Assembly (NCBI GenBank): GCA_002399405.1
Contig: DHDP01000018.1
Location: forward strand, 187,339 to 251,338
DNA: 64,000 bases
DNA from: Treponema sp. UBA4873
GTDB lineage: Bacteria; Spirochaetota; Spirochaetia; Treponematales; Treponemataceae
Direction of reading: 5' to 3'
The notes beneath the pieces are model-generated. The model did not search any database and was not told the origin of the DNA. It saw only the letters and a program-made list of their open reading frames with translations. Made by a program: the position numbers and the translations under genes. Of the stretch, positions 25,918 to 33,968 are shown in pieces (the stretch's first letter is position 1; each line of letters opens with the position of its first letter).

Positions 25918-26946
25918 GTGAAATTACTTTCTATTGCAGTACCGTGTTTCAATTCCGCATCATACATGAGCCGTTCGGTGGAATCGCTGCTTCCCGGCGG
26001 AGACACCGTTGAGATTATCGTCGTCGACGACTGTTCGACAGACGGGACATTCGCAATCGCCCGCCGCTATGAGGAAACGTATCCCGGAATTGTCCGCGCA
26101 ATACACCGTGAAGCAAACGGCGGCCACGGCGCGGCCGTTATGACCGGTTTGAAAAATGCTCGGGGTATTTATTTTAAAGTCGTGGACAGCGACGACTGGG
26201 TAAACAGGGAGGCATACGAAAAAGTACTGTCGCTGCTGCAGACATTCAAAGGACCTGAGCAGGGACTTGATATGGTACTCAGCAATTTTGTATATGAAAA
26301 GCAGGGTGTCTCAAGGAAAAAAGTGATGCGGTATACGAATGTCATTCCCGAAAACCGGGTTTTTACATGGAACGACTGCGGGCATTTTCACACGGGAACA
26401 TATATACTGATGCATTCGATTATTTACCGTACGAAGATGCTTGTCGACTGCGGACTTCAGCTGCCGGAGCATACGTTTTATGTCGACAATATTTTTGCCT
26501 TTTATCCGCTGCCGTACGTCAAGCGGATGTACTACCTGAACGTCGACTTCTACCGGTATTTCATCGGCAGAGGAGATCAGTCCGTACAGGAAAATGTGAT
26601 GATAAAGCGAATAGACCAGCAGCTCAAAGTTAATTATCTCATGGCCGACGATTACAAAGCGGCTCTGCCGCTCATGAAAGAAAACCGTCGTCTTGTGAAA
26701 TATATGTATAAGTATCTGGAAATAATAACTTCCGTTTCGACGATCATGCTGTTCCTTGCCGGTTCTAACGAGGCGCTCGAAAAAAAACGGCTTCTCTGGG
26801 AGTACATAAAAGAAAAAGACGTTCATACCTGGCGGAAAATGCGTTCCCGCTTTATGGGATTTATGATGAATCTGCACGGTAATTTCAGCAGAATACTCTG
26901 CGTAGGCACCTACAGACTTGTTCAGAAAATCTACGGCTTCAATTAA
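25918..26946 (+). CDS. Glycosyltransferase family 2 (GTG start)
   Basis: 342 residues. The GT-A fold is clear: LLSIAVPCFNSASYMSRSVESLL, IIVVDDCSTDGTFAIARRYEE, NGGHGAAVMTGLKNARGIYFKVVDSDDWV with the DSDD metal-binding motif. The C-terminal half has aromatic-rich segments (YLNVDFYRYFIGRGDQSV) typical of family 2 sugar transferases. Start is GTG at 25918 after CCGGGGG, since no ATG lies near. Last gene of the GH3-GtrA-esterase-GT2 operon; with GtrA it suggests glycan assembly on a lipid carrier. Confidence 0.88.
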   Translation: MKLLSIAVPCFNSASYMSRSVESLLPGGDTVEIIVVDDCSTDGTFAIARRYEETYPGIVRAIHREANGGHGAAVMTGLKNARGIYFKVVDSDDWVNREAYEKVLSLLQTFKGPEQGLDMVLSNFVYEKQGVSRKKVMRYTNVIPENRVFTWNDCGHFHTGTYILMHSIIYRTKMLVDCGLQLPEHTFYVDNIFAFYPLPYVKRMYYLNVDFYRYFIGRGDQSVQENVMIKRIDQQLKVNYLMADDYKAALPLMKENRRLVKYMYKYLEIITSVSTIMLFLAGSNEALEKKRLLWEYIKEKDVHTWRKMRSRFMGFMMNLHGNFSRILCVGTYRLVQKIYGFN

Positions 26947-26959
26947 TACCTCTTCTGAC

Positions 26960-26977
26960 GCCGGAAAATGTTCCGGC
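26960..26977 (+). terminator. Possible terminator of the GH3-GtrA-GT2 operon
   Basis: GCCGGAA-AATG-TTCCGGC forms a 7-bp stem with a tetraloop 13 bp after the GT2 stop. There is only a weak T-rich tail (TGTTCAATT), so termination is probable but not certain. Confidence 0.45.
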
Positions 26978-27011
26978 TGTTCAATTGAAACCGGTATGCA
27001 TATTTTGTATT

Positions 27012-27026
27012 TTTTGTCAATAGCAA
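27012..27026. repeat. 15-mer TTTTGTCAATAGCAA, copy 1
   Basis: This exact 15-mer occurs again at 45833-45847. Both copies lie upstream of ABC-importer operons for nitrogen compounds, 29-40 bp ahead of the next promoter. It may be a regulator site. Confidence 0.45.
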
Positions 27027-27112
27027 TTTTTTCCCAGTTTTTTTGATTTTTAGATTGACAATATAGGTTATTATGTGATATAAGAATTTCCCGTTTTAAA
27101 TATTGTATATTT

Positions 27113-27146
27113 ATGCATTAATTTCCATAATTAATGCATTTTTTTT
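27113..27146 (+). terminator. Intrinsic terminator T1
   Basis: Perfect 10-bp inverted repeat ATGCATTAAT / ATTAATGCAT (27113-27122, 27130-27139) with a 7-nt loop and a run of eight T (27139-27146). It lies between promoters P1 and P2 and may also serve the upstream operon. Confidence 0.75.
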
Positions 27147-27225
27147 CAAATATTTTGTGAAAAAAGGTTGACAAAAACTCCGCTACCATTTAGGATTTCG
27201 TGCATTGTTGAAAAACGGATTTGCA

Positions 27226-27278
27226 AAGGCGCAGAATGACGGACCGTATCAGGCCCATCAGCCTGCGCCTTGTTTTTT
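27226..27278 (+). terminator. Intrinsic terminator T2 in the leader of the pyrimidine operon
   Basis: AAGGCGCAG (27226-27234) pairs with CTGCGCCTT (27263-27271), with a 28-nt structured loop and GTTTTTT behind (27272-27278). It sits 17 nt before the first start codon, the classical location of a riboswitch or attenuator terminator. Confidence 0.65.
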
Positions 27279-27295
27279 AACGTGGAGGTAAACTT

Positions 27296-28135
27296 ATGGC
27301 AGATGTATATGAAGCCGGACAAACAGCGGGCGGAGTGGCCGAAACAGTTTCCGATTCGCAGCCTGTAAAGACCCAGATTGTCATACAGAACCTGAGTGTA
27401 ATTTATAAGGACGACGGCACCCGCGGCGACACAGTGGCGCTTCAGGACGTGAATCTCGACATAAAGAAAGGTGAATTCGTTTCGCTTGTCGGACCGAGCG
27501 GCTGCGGCAAAACTACGTTGCTCCGAGTTATCGCGGATCTTATTCCCGCGACTGCAGGCGATGTTTTTATAAGCGGCCTTACCCCGCGCGAAGCCCGTCT
27601 CGAAAAACGGTTCGGCATTGTGTTCCAGAATCCCGTGCTTATGGACTGGCGGACAATCCGCAGAAATGTCTGTCTGCCGCTCGAACTGCTCAAAATGCCG
27701 AAACCCCTGCGCACAAAGAAAGTGACGGAGATGCTCGACCTTGTGGGACTGCAGGAATTCGGCCATCATTATCCGCGCGAACTCAGCGGCGGTATGCAGC
27801 AGCGAGTGGGCATTGCCCGTGCGCTTGCAATCGATCCGAGAATTCTTCTCATGGACGAACCGTTTTCCGCACTCGACGAATTCACAAAAGAAAAGCTGCA
27901 CGAAGATCTGCTGCACATCTGGCAGCAGACGAATAAGACTGTCGTTTTCGTCACGCACAATATTCAGGAAGCGGTGTTTCTCAGCGACCGCGTCGTCGTT
28001 TTTTCACCTCATCCGGGCCGCGTCACTTCCGTCGTTAATATCACGATTCCCCGTCCCAGAACGCTGAGCATGAAGAACACGGTGGAATTTACGGAGCTTG
28101 TTGCGAATGTCCGCAGCGGTTTCGTGGGGGTGTAA
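27296..28135 (+). CDS. ABC transporter ATPase (SsuB/TauB/ThiZ class), pyrimidine uptake
   Basis: 279 residues; Walker A GPSGCGKTT (about residues 67-75), Q-loop FGIVFQNPVLMDW, signature LSGGMQQR, Walker B ILLMDEPFSALDE and switch His in VTHNIQEAV. The VFQ.P.LMDWRTIRRNV region and the D-loop wording match the nitrate/sulfonate/taurine/hydroxymethylpyrimidine class. It is the first gene of an operon with two permeases, a binding lipoprotein, dihydropyrimidinase and dihydropyrimidine dehydrogenase, so a pyrimidine (uracil, thymine or dihydropyrimidine) is the likely substrate. GGAGG lies 7 nt before the ATG. Confidence 0.88.
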   Translation: MADVYEAGQTAGGVAETVSDSQPVKTQIVIQNLSVIYKDDGTRGDTVALQDVNLDIKKGEFVSLVGPSGCGKTTLLRVIADLIPATAGDVFISGLTPREARLEKRFGIVFQNPVLMDWRTIRRNVCLPLELLKMPKPLRTKKVTEMLDLVGLQEFGHHYPRELSGGMQQRVGIARALAIDPRILLMDEPFSALDEFTKEKLHEDLLHIWQQTNKTVVFVTHNIQEAVFLSDRVVVFSPHPGRVTSVVNITIPRPRTLSMKNTVEFTELVANVRSGFVGV

Positions 28136-28137
28136 AC

Positions 28138-28989
28138 ATGGCACCGGCGAAAGAAAAATCAGTGTGGAAAAGAATTGCGCAGAGTCCTCGCACGGTTACG
28201 CTTGTGTGGGTTCTCGGTCTCATTATTATCTGGGAAGCGGGCGCGACGATCGTGGGATTTACGAAGCGTACGCCGGAAAACGTTTTGCCGCATCTGTATC
28301 AGATTCTTGCGTCCGTGTTCAGCTTCAAAAAAGTGACCGCGACGCAGACTGCCGCTCAGGTAGTCATTATCAACGCGGGCATCACGCTCGGACGCGCGGC
28401 AATCGGTTTTATCATAGGTACCGCCGTCGGTTATCTGCTTGCGCTGTTCATGCGGCTGTTCGTTGCGGTGGAAAAAATCGTGTTCCCGTATCTCATGCTC
28501 ATCCAGATGATTCCTATTCTCGGCATGGCGCCTATCGTTCTTGCAATGTCGCACGATATCGACAAGAGCCGCATTATTATTGCCGCGATACTTACTTTTT
28601 ATCCCGTGGCGGTGAATACGCTTGCAGGATTCAAATCGATAGAGGAGGAAAAATTCGAACTGTTCCATTCGTACGCCGCGACAACGCCGGAGGTTTACAT
28701 CAAAATGATGATTCCCTCGAGCATCCCGTACCTGTTCACGGGGTTGAAGATTTCCGCACCGATGGCCGTCACCGCTTCAATTCTCGTGGACACGCTTCAG
28801 GGTGGCGGAGGACTCGGGTGCATGCTCTCGCAGTCGCTTAAACACGCGATGAGCATCTACGTTTTCTGGCAGATTGTGTTCTTCAGCGCGTTTGTCGGCA
28901 TACTCAGCTACTATCTTATGGTCCTGCTCGAAAAGGTCGTGACGCCCGGAAGAAAGATTGCGGTTCAAAAGACCGGAGGCAACGAATGA
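28138..28989 (+). CDS. ABC transporter permease (SsuC/ThiX class)
   Basis: 283 residues, six membrane segments, starting 2 bases after the ATPase stop. The EAA loop ELFHSYAATTPEVYIKMMIPSSIPYLFTGLKISA and the preceding IIIAAILTFYPVAVNTLAGF segment identify the taurine/nitrate/HMP permease class. It overlaps the next permease gene by 4 bases. Two non-identical permeases imply a heterodimeric channel. Confidence 0.87.
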   Translation: MAPAKEKSVWKRIAQSPRTVTLVWVLGLIIIWEAGATIVGFTKRTPENVLPHLYQILASVFSFKKVTATQTAAQVVIINAGITLGRAAIGFIIGTAVGYLLALFMRLFVAVEKIVFPYLMLIQMIPILGMAPIVLAMSHDIDKSRIIIAAILTFYPVAVNTLAGFKSIEEEKFELFHSYAATTPEVYIKMMIPSSIPYLFTGLKISAPMAVTASILVDTLQGGGGLGCMLSQSLKHAMSIYVFWQIVFFSAFVGILSYYLMVLLEKVVTPGRKIAVQKTGGNE

Positions 28990-29792
28990 AAAAGCATATT
29001 ATTAAAAAAGAAGCTGTGAGCACAGTCGTATATCCCGTCGTGTTCGGCATAATCCTCGTCGTTCTCTGGCAGACGCAGATACTCCATCATCTGCTCGGAA
29101 CTGACACGTTTACGCTGCCGCTGCCTTCGCGCATAAGCAGCATTATAGGCGATAACATCGGCGTTATTATGACCAATGTACAGGCCACGGTATTCGTCGC
29201 GCTTGCGGGACTGCTTTTCGGTTCGCTGCTCGGTTTTATTCTCGCGATGGTCGCGGCAATGTCGCCGCACTGGGGCGCAGGCGGATTGACAATTGCGACT
29301 GCATTTAACGCGATTCCGATTATCGCCATTGCGCCTATCTTCACGAACCTCACGAAGGATTTCAGTTCCGATCCGAACGTGCGCAGCATGTTCGCCAAAA
29401 TACTCGTCGTCATGATTACCTGTACGGTAAGCATGGGAATAAATGCGTACCGCGGATTTACGGAGTTGAAGCCGTTCAGCCTCGATCTGATGAAATCGTA
29501 TGCGGCCGGCAGGTGGACGGTGTTTTTCAAGCTCCGCCTTCCGAACTGCGTGCCGTATATATTTACTGCGCTGCGCATAAGCGTGCCGGGATGCGTCATC
29601 AGCGCGATGGTAAGCGAATATTTCGCGGAATATATCATCGGCGTGGGACGTCAGATACGCGAAAGCATCGTTCTTGCGCAGTACTCGACTGCATGGGCGT
29701 ACATCGTTACTGCCTGTCTGATAGGCGTCGTTATGTATGCGGTTTTATTAATAGTTGAAAATATTCTGCTCAAGGGCAGAGGTATTAAATAG
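28986..29792 (+). CDS. ABC transporter permease (SsuC/ThiX class), second subunit
   Basis: 268 residues with six membrane segments; KPFSLDLMKSYAAGRWTVFFKLRLPNCVPYIFTALRISVPGCV is the EAA loop of the same class as the preceding gene. It overlaps that gene by 4 bases and is followed after 25 bp by the binding lipoprotein. The pairing with a pyrimidine-degradation operon suggests pyrimidine import. Confidence 0.87.
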   Translation: MKKHIIKKEAVSTVVYPVVFGIILVVLWQTQILHHLLGTDTFTLPLPSRISSIIGDNIGVIMTNVQATVFVALAGLLFGSLLGFILAMVAAMSPHWGAGGLTIATAFNAIPIIAIAPIFTNLTKDFSSDPNVRSMFAKILVVMITCTVSMGINAYRGFTELKPFSLDLMKSYAAGRWTVFFKLRLPNCVPYIFTALRISVPGCVISAMVSEYFAEYIIGVGRQIRESIVLAQYSTAWAYIVTACLIGVVMYAVLLIVENILLKGRGIK

Positions 29793-29817
29793 AGATTTCT
29801 TTTCTGGAGGTAATGTT

Positions 29818-30942
29818 ATGGAAAGAAAAAGTGATGTACGGAAAAAATCTGTCATTCTGGCTGCATGCGCTGTTGCTGCAGGTCTTGCGTTGAACGGCTG
29901 CACGAAAAAGGCCGAAAGTTCCGCGGCAGCTTCTTCTGCAGGCGGTCCGAATTTTGCGAAAGGAACGCCGTCCGAGACGATTATTAAAACGTCCGCCGCC
30001 GCCGGAAAAGTAGGCAACTGGGGTCTCGGCAACGAATACGAGATTCTGGCGCTTCTTTCGAAGTACGGACAGGATCAGAAATTCCTGAGCCAGGCGTTCG
30101 ATATGGACGGTTTCGACGACAGTTCAATCTGGCTTGCTTCCGCAATGACGTACAACGAACTTGGGCTTGTTAAAAACAGTTACGAGGGCGGCTATAAATA
30201 CGGCGACACGGTCGGGACAATCGACATGAACGATGAAGGCGTCGCAATGCTCGAGGACAACATTTTCAGCAACCGTGCGTTTGCAAAAGCAAATCCGAAC
30301 ACGGTAAAGGCGTTCCTTGCCGCGTCCGTGAAGGGATGGAAGTACGCCTGCGAACATCCTGATGAAGCCGCTCAAATCGTGTACAAATACGGTTCGTCCG
30401 TTTCAAGCGAGCACCAGTCGTATATGGCGGGCGAAGTAAAGAAACTTGTCGAAACTGACACGAAAGGAAGTACTGTAACCAATTACGGCAATATGGACAC
30501 AGCCGCTATGCAGCAGACGCTTGATCTTGCAAAGAAATACATAAAACTCAGCGATTCCGCAGCGAGCCAGAAACTTTCGACGTTTACGCTCGACAACGTC
30601 ATGGACGCTTCGTATCTTGCCGATGCCGCAGCCGGTAAATTCGGAAAACCGGAAAAATCTTCCGTTTCGATCCAGCTCAAATGGCTTCCCCAGGCGCAGT
30701 TTATGGGATATTACGTTGCGCTCGACAAGGGATATTACAAGGATGTCGGTCTCGACGTAAAGATTGTTCCGGGCGGAGGCGATATTTCCGAAACGACAGC
30801 CGTATACAGCGGTCAGGTCGATTTCGGCGTCACCTGGGTGTCTAATCTGATTGCAGCCAATGCCGGCGGTATGGATCTGGTCGAAGTTGCACAGGTATAT
30901 CAGCGCTCCGGTCTGGTACTCGTGTATAAGTACGCAAAATAA
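29818..30942 (+). CDS. NMT1/THI5-family binding lipoprotein, circularly permuted
   Basis: 374 residues. Start at 29818 after CTGGAGG; lipoprotein signal with LNGC (Cys28). In the family the mature protein normally opens with the QLKWxPQAQFxGYY segment and later reaches 'KVGxWGxGNEYE'. Here the mature chain opens with GKVGNWGLGNEYEILALL (residues ~63-80), continues with AMTYNELGLV and VKAFLAASVKGWKYA, and only at residue ~282 comes VSIQLKWLPQAQFMGYYVALDKGYYKD, ending ...QRSGLVLVYKYAK. The two parts are thus swapped, with the signal peptide still at the front. Binds the substrate of the adjacent permeases, probably a pyrimidine. Confidence 0.85.
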   Translation: MERKSDVRKKSVILAACAVAAGLALNGCTKKAESSAAASSAGGPNFAKGTPSETIIKTSAAAGKVGNWGLGNEYEILALLSKYGQDQKFLSQAFDMDGFDDSSIWLASAMTYNELGLVKNSYEGGYKYGDTVGTIDMNDEGVAMLEDNIFSNRAFAKANPNTVKAFLAASVKGWKYACEHPDEAAQIVYKYGSSVSSEHQSYMAGEVKKLVETDTKGSTVTNYGNMDTAAMQQTLDLAKKYIKLSDSAASQKLSTFTLDNVMDASYLADAAAGKFGKPEKSSVSIQLKWLPQAQFMGYYVALDKGYYKDVGLDVKIVPGGGDISETTAVYSGQVDFGVTWVSNLIAANAGGMDLVEVAQVYQRSGLVLVYKYAK

Positions 30943-30961
30943 TTATTTTCGGAGGCGAACC

Positions 30962-32335
30962 ATGGATCTGATTATTAAAAACGGAACTGTCGTTACTGCC
31001 AAAGAAATGTTCAAAGCCGATGTCGGTATTACAAACGGAAAAGTTTCCGATATCGGCTCTGACCTGAAGGACAGTAAAGCGGAAGTTGCGGACGCATCGG
31101 GAAAACTGGTGCTTCCAGGAGCGATAGACGCTCATACGCATCTGGCTATGCCGTTCGGCGGTACCATTTCCGCCGACGGATACGGTGCGGGTACACGCGC
31201 GGCGGTCTGCGGCGGTGTAACGACGGTGTTCGATTATCCGATGCAGCGCAAAGGGCACGGCATTGTAGAGACAGTCTCGGCGCGCCGCGAAATGGCGGAG
31301 AAGGAAGCGTGCTGCGATTTTGCATTCCACTGCTGTATAACCGATTTGAACGGCGGCTCGATTCTCGATGAATTTGAAAGCGCCGTCGACTACGGCATAA
31401 CGAGCTTCAAATGCTTCTTCGTGTACAAGAAAGAGAACATGATGGTCGACGACGGCACGTTCGTGCGCATTCTTCTGAAAGCGAAGGAAGTCGGGGCTAT
31501 AACGAATCTTCATGCTGAAAATCCGGATCTTATAGACCTGCGGGTTTCGCAGTACCTGAAGGAAGGTAAAACGTCGGCCTGGTATCACTACATGAGCCGT
31601 CCGGAATTCGTCGCTGCGGAAGCGGACAAACGCGCCGTGCACTGGGCAGTGAATTCCGACGCACCGCTGTACATCGTGCACATGTCGGACAAGGAAGGAC
31701 TTGAAGCGGCGGTTAAAGCGAAGACGGAAGGTGCGAAGATTTTCATCGAGACGTGTCCGCAGTACCTTGAGTTTACGTGCGACGTGTACAAACGTCCCGA
31801 CGGACGCAACTTCATCTGTTCTCCGCCTATGAAAGGGCAGGAAAGTCTCGATGCATTGTGGCTTGCGATAAAGACGGGCGGAATAGACACTGTCGCAACC
31901 GATCACTGTCCGTTCCAGCAGAAAGAAAAGGACTGGGGCATCAACGATTTTACAAAAGTTCCGAACGGATGTGCCGGTGTCGAAAATCTGTATCCGTACA
32001 TGCTCGGAGCTGCGACTGACGGAAAAATCAGTTACAGCCGCGCCGTCGAACTGTGTTCGACGAATCCCGCGCGTATTTTCGGCTGCACCGATAAAGGTTC
32101 TCTCGCAGTCGGAAAGGATGCGGACGTTGTAATCTACGATCCTCAGAAAACGTTTACCATTTCGGTCAGGAATATGCATTCCGATTACGATAACACTATC
32201 TGGGAGGGAAAGACGGTCCACGGATATCCTGTTAAGACATTCGTCCGAGGGAAACTTGTATACAAAGACGGAGAGTATGTCGGCACGCCGGGCGACGGCA
32301 GATTCATCAAGTGCGCGAAGGCGTCTGTAAATTAG
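30962..32335 (+). CDS. Dihydropyrimidinase (D-hydantoinase family)
   Basis: 457 residues, start at 30962 behind CGGAGG. Amidohydrolase features: LVLPGAIDAHTHLAMPFGG holds the HxH metal ligands; SFKCFFVYKKE carries the Lys that is carbamylated in this family; ITNLHAENPDL, PLYIVHMSD and ATDHCPF give the remaining His/Asp ligands. It opens dihydrouracil or dihydrothymine to N-carbamoyl-beta-amino acids. Located between the pyrimidine importer and the dihydropyrimidine dehydrogenase in one operon. Confidence 0.92.
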   Translation: MDLIIKNGTVVTAKEMFKADVGITNGKVSDIGSDLKDSKAEVADASGKLVLPGAIDAHTHLAMPFGGTISADGYGAGTRAAVCGGVTTVFDYPMQRKGHGIVETVSARREMAEKEACCDFAFHCCITDLNGGSILDEFESAVDYGITSFKCFFVYKKENMMVDDGTFVRILLKAKEVGAITNLHAENPDLIDLRVSQYLKEGKTSAWYHYMSRPEFVAAEADKRAVHWAVNSDAPLYIVHMSDKEGLEAAVKAKTEGAKIFIETCPQYLEFTCDVYKRPDGRNFICSPPMKGQESLDALWLAIKTGGIDTVATDHCPFQQKEKDWGINDFTKVPNGCAGVENLYPYMLGAATDGKISYSRAVELCSTNPARIFGCTDKGSLAVGKDADVVIYDPQKTFTISVRNMHSDYDNTIWEGKTVHGYPVKTFVRGKLVYKDGEYVGTPGDGRFIKCAKASVN

Positions 32336-32374
32336 AATAATTATTTAAAAAATAAATCATTGCGGAGGTTAATT

Positions 32375-33913
32375 ATGGTTGATAATAAATATGCGTCGGT
32401 CTTTCTAAGAGAAGCAGTTTCCTCCTGTTTATTATGTAAAAACATCCCGTGTACGACGGCATGTAAAAAAAATATCGACTGCGCGAAAGTTGTCACCTCC
32501 CTCCGTTTTGATAATGCGGCGGGTGCACATGCGCAGACAGTGGACAACACTGCCTGCGCCGTGTGCACCTCTTTTGACTGCATGAAAGCGTGTACAAAGG
32601 CGAAGATAGACAGCGCCGTTCCCATTTACGACATTATGGGTGTACTAAAAAATATGAGGGACGACGATTCAGTTTTGGAAAACGGAACGAGTGAACCGGC
32701 GGACGGCGTTTCGCTTGAAGTGACTTTCTGCGGCGTCCGCTGCGAGAATCCGTTTTTCCTTTCGTCTTCAGTCGTTGCAAGCGATTACGACATGCTTGCC
32801 AAAGCGTTCGATGCGGGCTGGGCTGGAGCCGCATTTAAGACGATAGGTACGTTCGTTCCCGACGAGGTCTCTCCGCGGTTCAGCACGATGCGTAAACAGG
32901 CCGATGCGTTCGTCGGACTCAAGAATATTGAGCAGATAAGCGATCATACGCTTGAGGAAAACCTCGCGTGCATCAGACGTCTCAAGAAGAATTATCCGTC
33001 GAAAATACTGATTGCGAGCATCATGGGACAGACTGTCGAAGAATGGGAGCTTCTTGCACGTAAAGTGGAAGAAGCCGGCGCTGATATCATCGAATGTAAT
33101 TTTTCCTGTCCGCACATGGCAGCGTCCGGACTCGGCAGCGACGTCGGACAGTCTCCCGAACTGGTAGAGGAATATACGCGCGCGGTGAAACGAAGCTCGA
33201 AACTTCCGGTTCTTGCAAAGATGACGCCGAATCTCGGACATATTGAAGTGCCTGCACTCGCTGCCGTACGGGCAGGCGCCGACGGGATTGCGGCCATCAA
33301 TACTATAAAATCGATTATGAATGTTAATCTGCGGTCGTTTGCTTCAAGTCCCGACGTTTCAGGCTTGACAAGCGTCGGCGGCTATTCGGGGAAAGCGGTA
33401 AAACCTATAGCGCTCAGATTTATTAACGATATAAAACAAAACAGCGAAATGGCCGGCGTGCCGGTAAGCGGTATGGGCGGAATAGAAACGTGGCAGGATG
33501 CCGCCGAATTTATGGCGCTCGGGTGCGGAACGATTCAGATAACGACGGCTGTCATGCAGTACGGATACGGAATCATTTACGACATGATAGACGGTATGAA
33601 GCGGTATCTCGCAAAAAACAAGTACACCGGCGTCACGCAGATAATCGGCAGGGCTCTTCCGAAGATTGTCGCGGCGGACAGACTGGACCGCGGCAGTACC
33701 TGCTATCCGAAATTCCTGCACGACGTGTGCGTAGGCTGCGGCCGGTGCGTCGTTTCGTGTTTCGACGGCGGACATCAGGCGCTGTCGATAAGAAGCGAGC
33801 CGGACTCGCATCCGGTGATGAATGCGAAGAAATGCGTCGGATGCCAGCTCTGCACGCTCGTGTGTCCCGTCGGTGCGATTGTGCCGGGAGCGCGGGTAAA
33901 AAATAAAAAGTGA
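32375..33913 (+). CDS. Dihydropyrimidine dehydrogenase, PreA-like, with extra N-terminal Fe-S domain
   Basis: 512 residues; start at 32375 behind GCGGAGG. N-terminal ~95 residues hold two CX2CX4CX3C sets (Cys18/21/26/30 and Cys61/64/69/73). Then a PreA-type FMN barrel: VTFCGVRCENPFFLSSSVVASDYDM, IIECNFSCPHMA, GSDVGQSPELVEEY, LAKMTPNL, SGYSGKAVKPIALRFI and GMGGIETWQDAAEF. At the C-terminus two more [4Fe-4S] motifs, CVGCGRCVVSC and CVGCQLCTLVCPVGAI. E. coli uses PreT plus PreA and mammals one long protein; here the FAD and NAD(P)H domains are absent and no preT is nearby. It reduces uracil/thymine; ferredoxin as donor is inferred. Confidence 0.88.
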   Translation: MVDNKYASVFLREAVSSCLLCKNIPCTTACKKNIDCAKVVTSLRFDNAAGAHAQTVDNTACAVCTSFDCMKACTKAKIDSAVPIYDIMGVLKNMRDDDSVLENGTSEPADGVSLEVTFCGVRCENPFFLSSSVVASDYDMLAKAFDAGWAGAAFKTIGTFVPDEVSPRFSTMRKQADAFVGLKNIEQISDHTLEENLACIRRLKKNYPSKILIASIMGQTVEEWELLARKVEEAGADIIECNFSCPHMAASGLGSDVGQSPELVEEYTRAVKRSSKLPVLAKMTPNLGHIEVPALAAVRAGADGIAAINTIKSIMNVNLRSFASSPDVSGLTSVGGYSGKAVKPIALRFINDIKQNSEMAGVPVSGMGGIETWQDAAEFMALGCGTIQITTAVMQYGYGIIYDMIDGMKRYLAKNKYTGVTQIIGRALPKIVAADRLDRGSTCYPKFLHDVCVGCGRCVVSCFDGGHQALSIRSEPDSHPVMNAKKCVGCQLCTLVCPVGAIVPGARVKNKK

Positions 33914-33968
33914 ACTATGCCATCAGACGATGACTGATTTTAATAATTGGTTTTACGGAGGTAAAATT

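Larger units (their letters stand above)
27055..27295 (+). promoter_or_regulatory. Tandem promoters and attenuators ahead of the pyrimidine operon
   Basis: Order: P1 (TTGACA 27055-27060, 18-nt spacer, TATAAG 27079-27084); intrinsic terminator T1 at 27113-27146; P2 (TTGACA 27168-27173, 17-nt spacer, TAGGAT 27191-27196); a ~93-nt leader that ends with terminator T2 at 27226-27278; then GGAGG (27284-27288) and the ATG at 27296. P1 transcripts would stop at T1 after ~55 nt and P2 transcripts at T2 unless read-through is permitted. A CAGGC/GCCTG hairpin (27250-27254, 27261-27265) overlaps the right arm of T2 and could act as an antiterminator. Confidence 0.6.

Noticed and set aside
27203..27278. 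Guanidine-II (mini-ykkC) riboswitch, because of two ACGG motifs
   Set aside because: The first ACGG can sit in a hairpin loop but the second is not flanked by a stem, so the two-hairpin architecture is missing.
30842..32221. 459-codon frame antisense to dihydropyrimidinase
   Set aside because: Shadow frame; the plus strand has all metal-ligand motifs.
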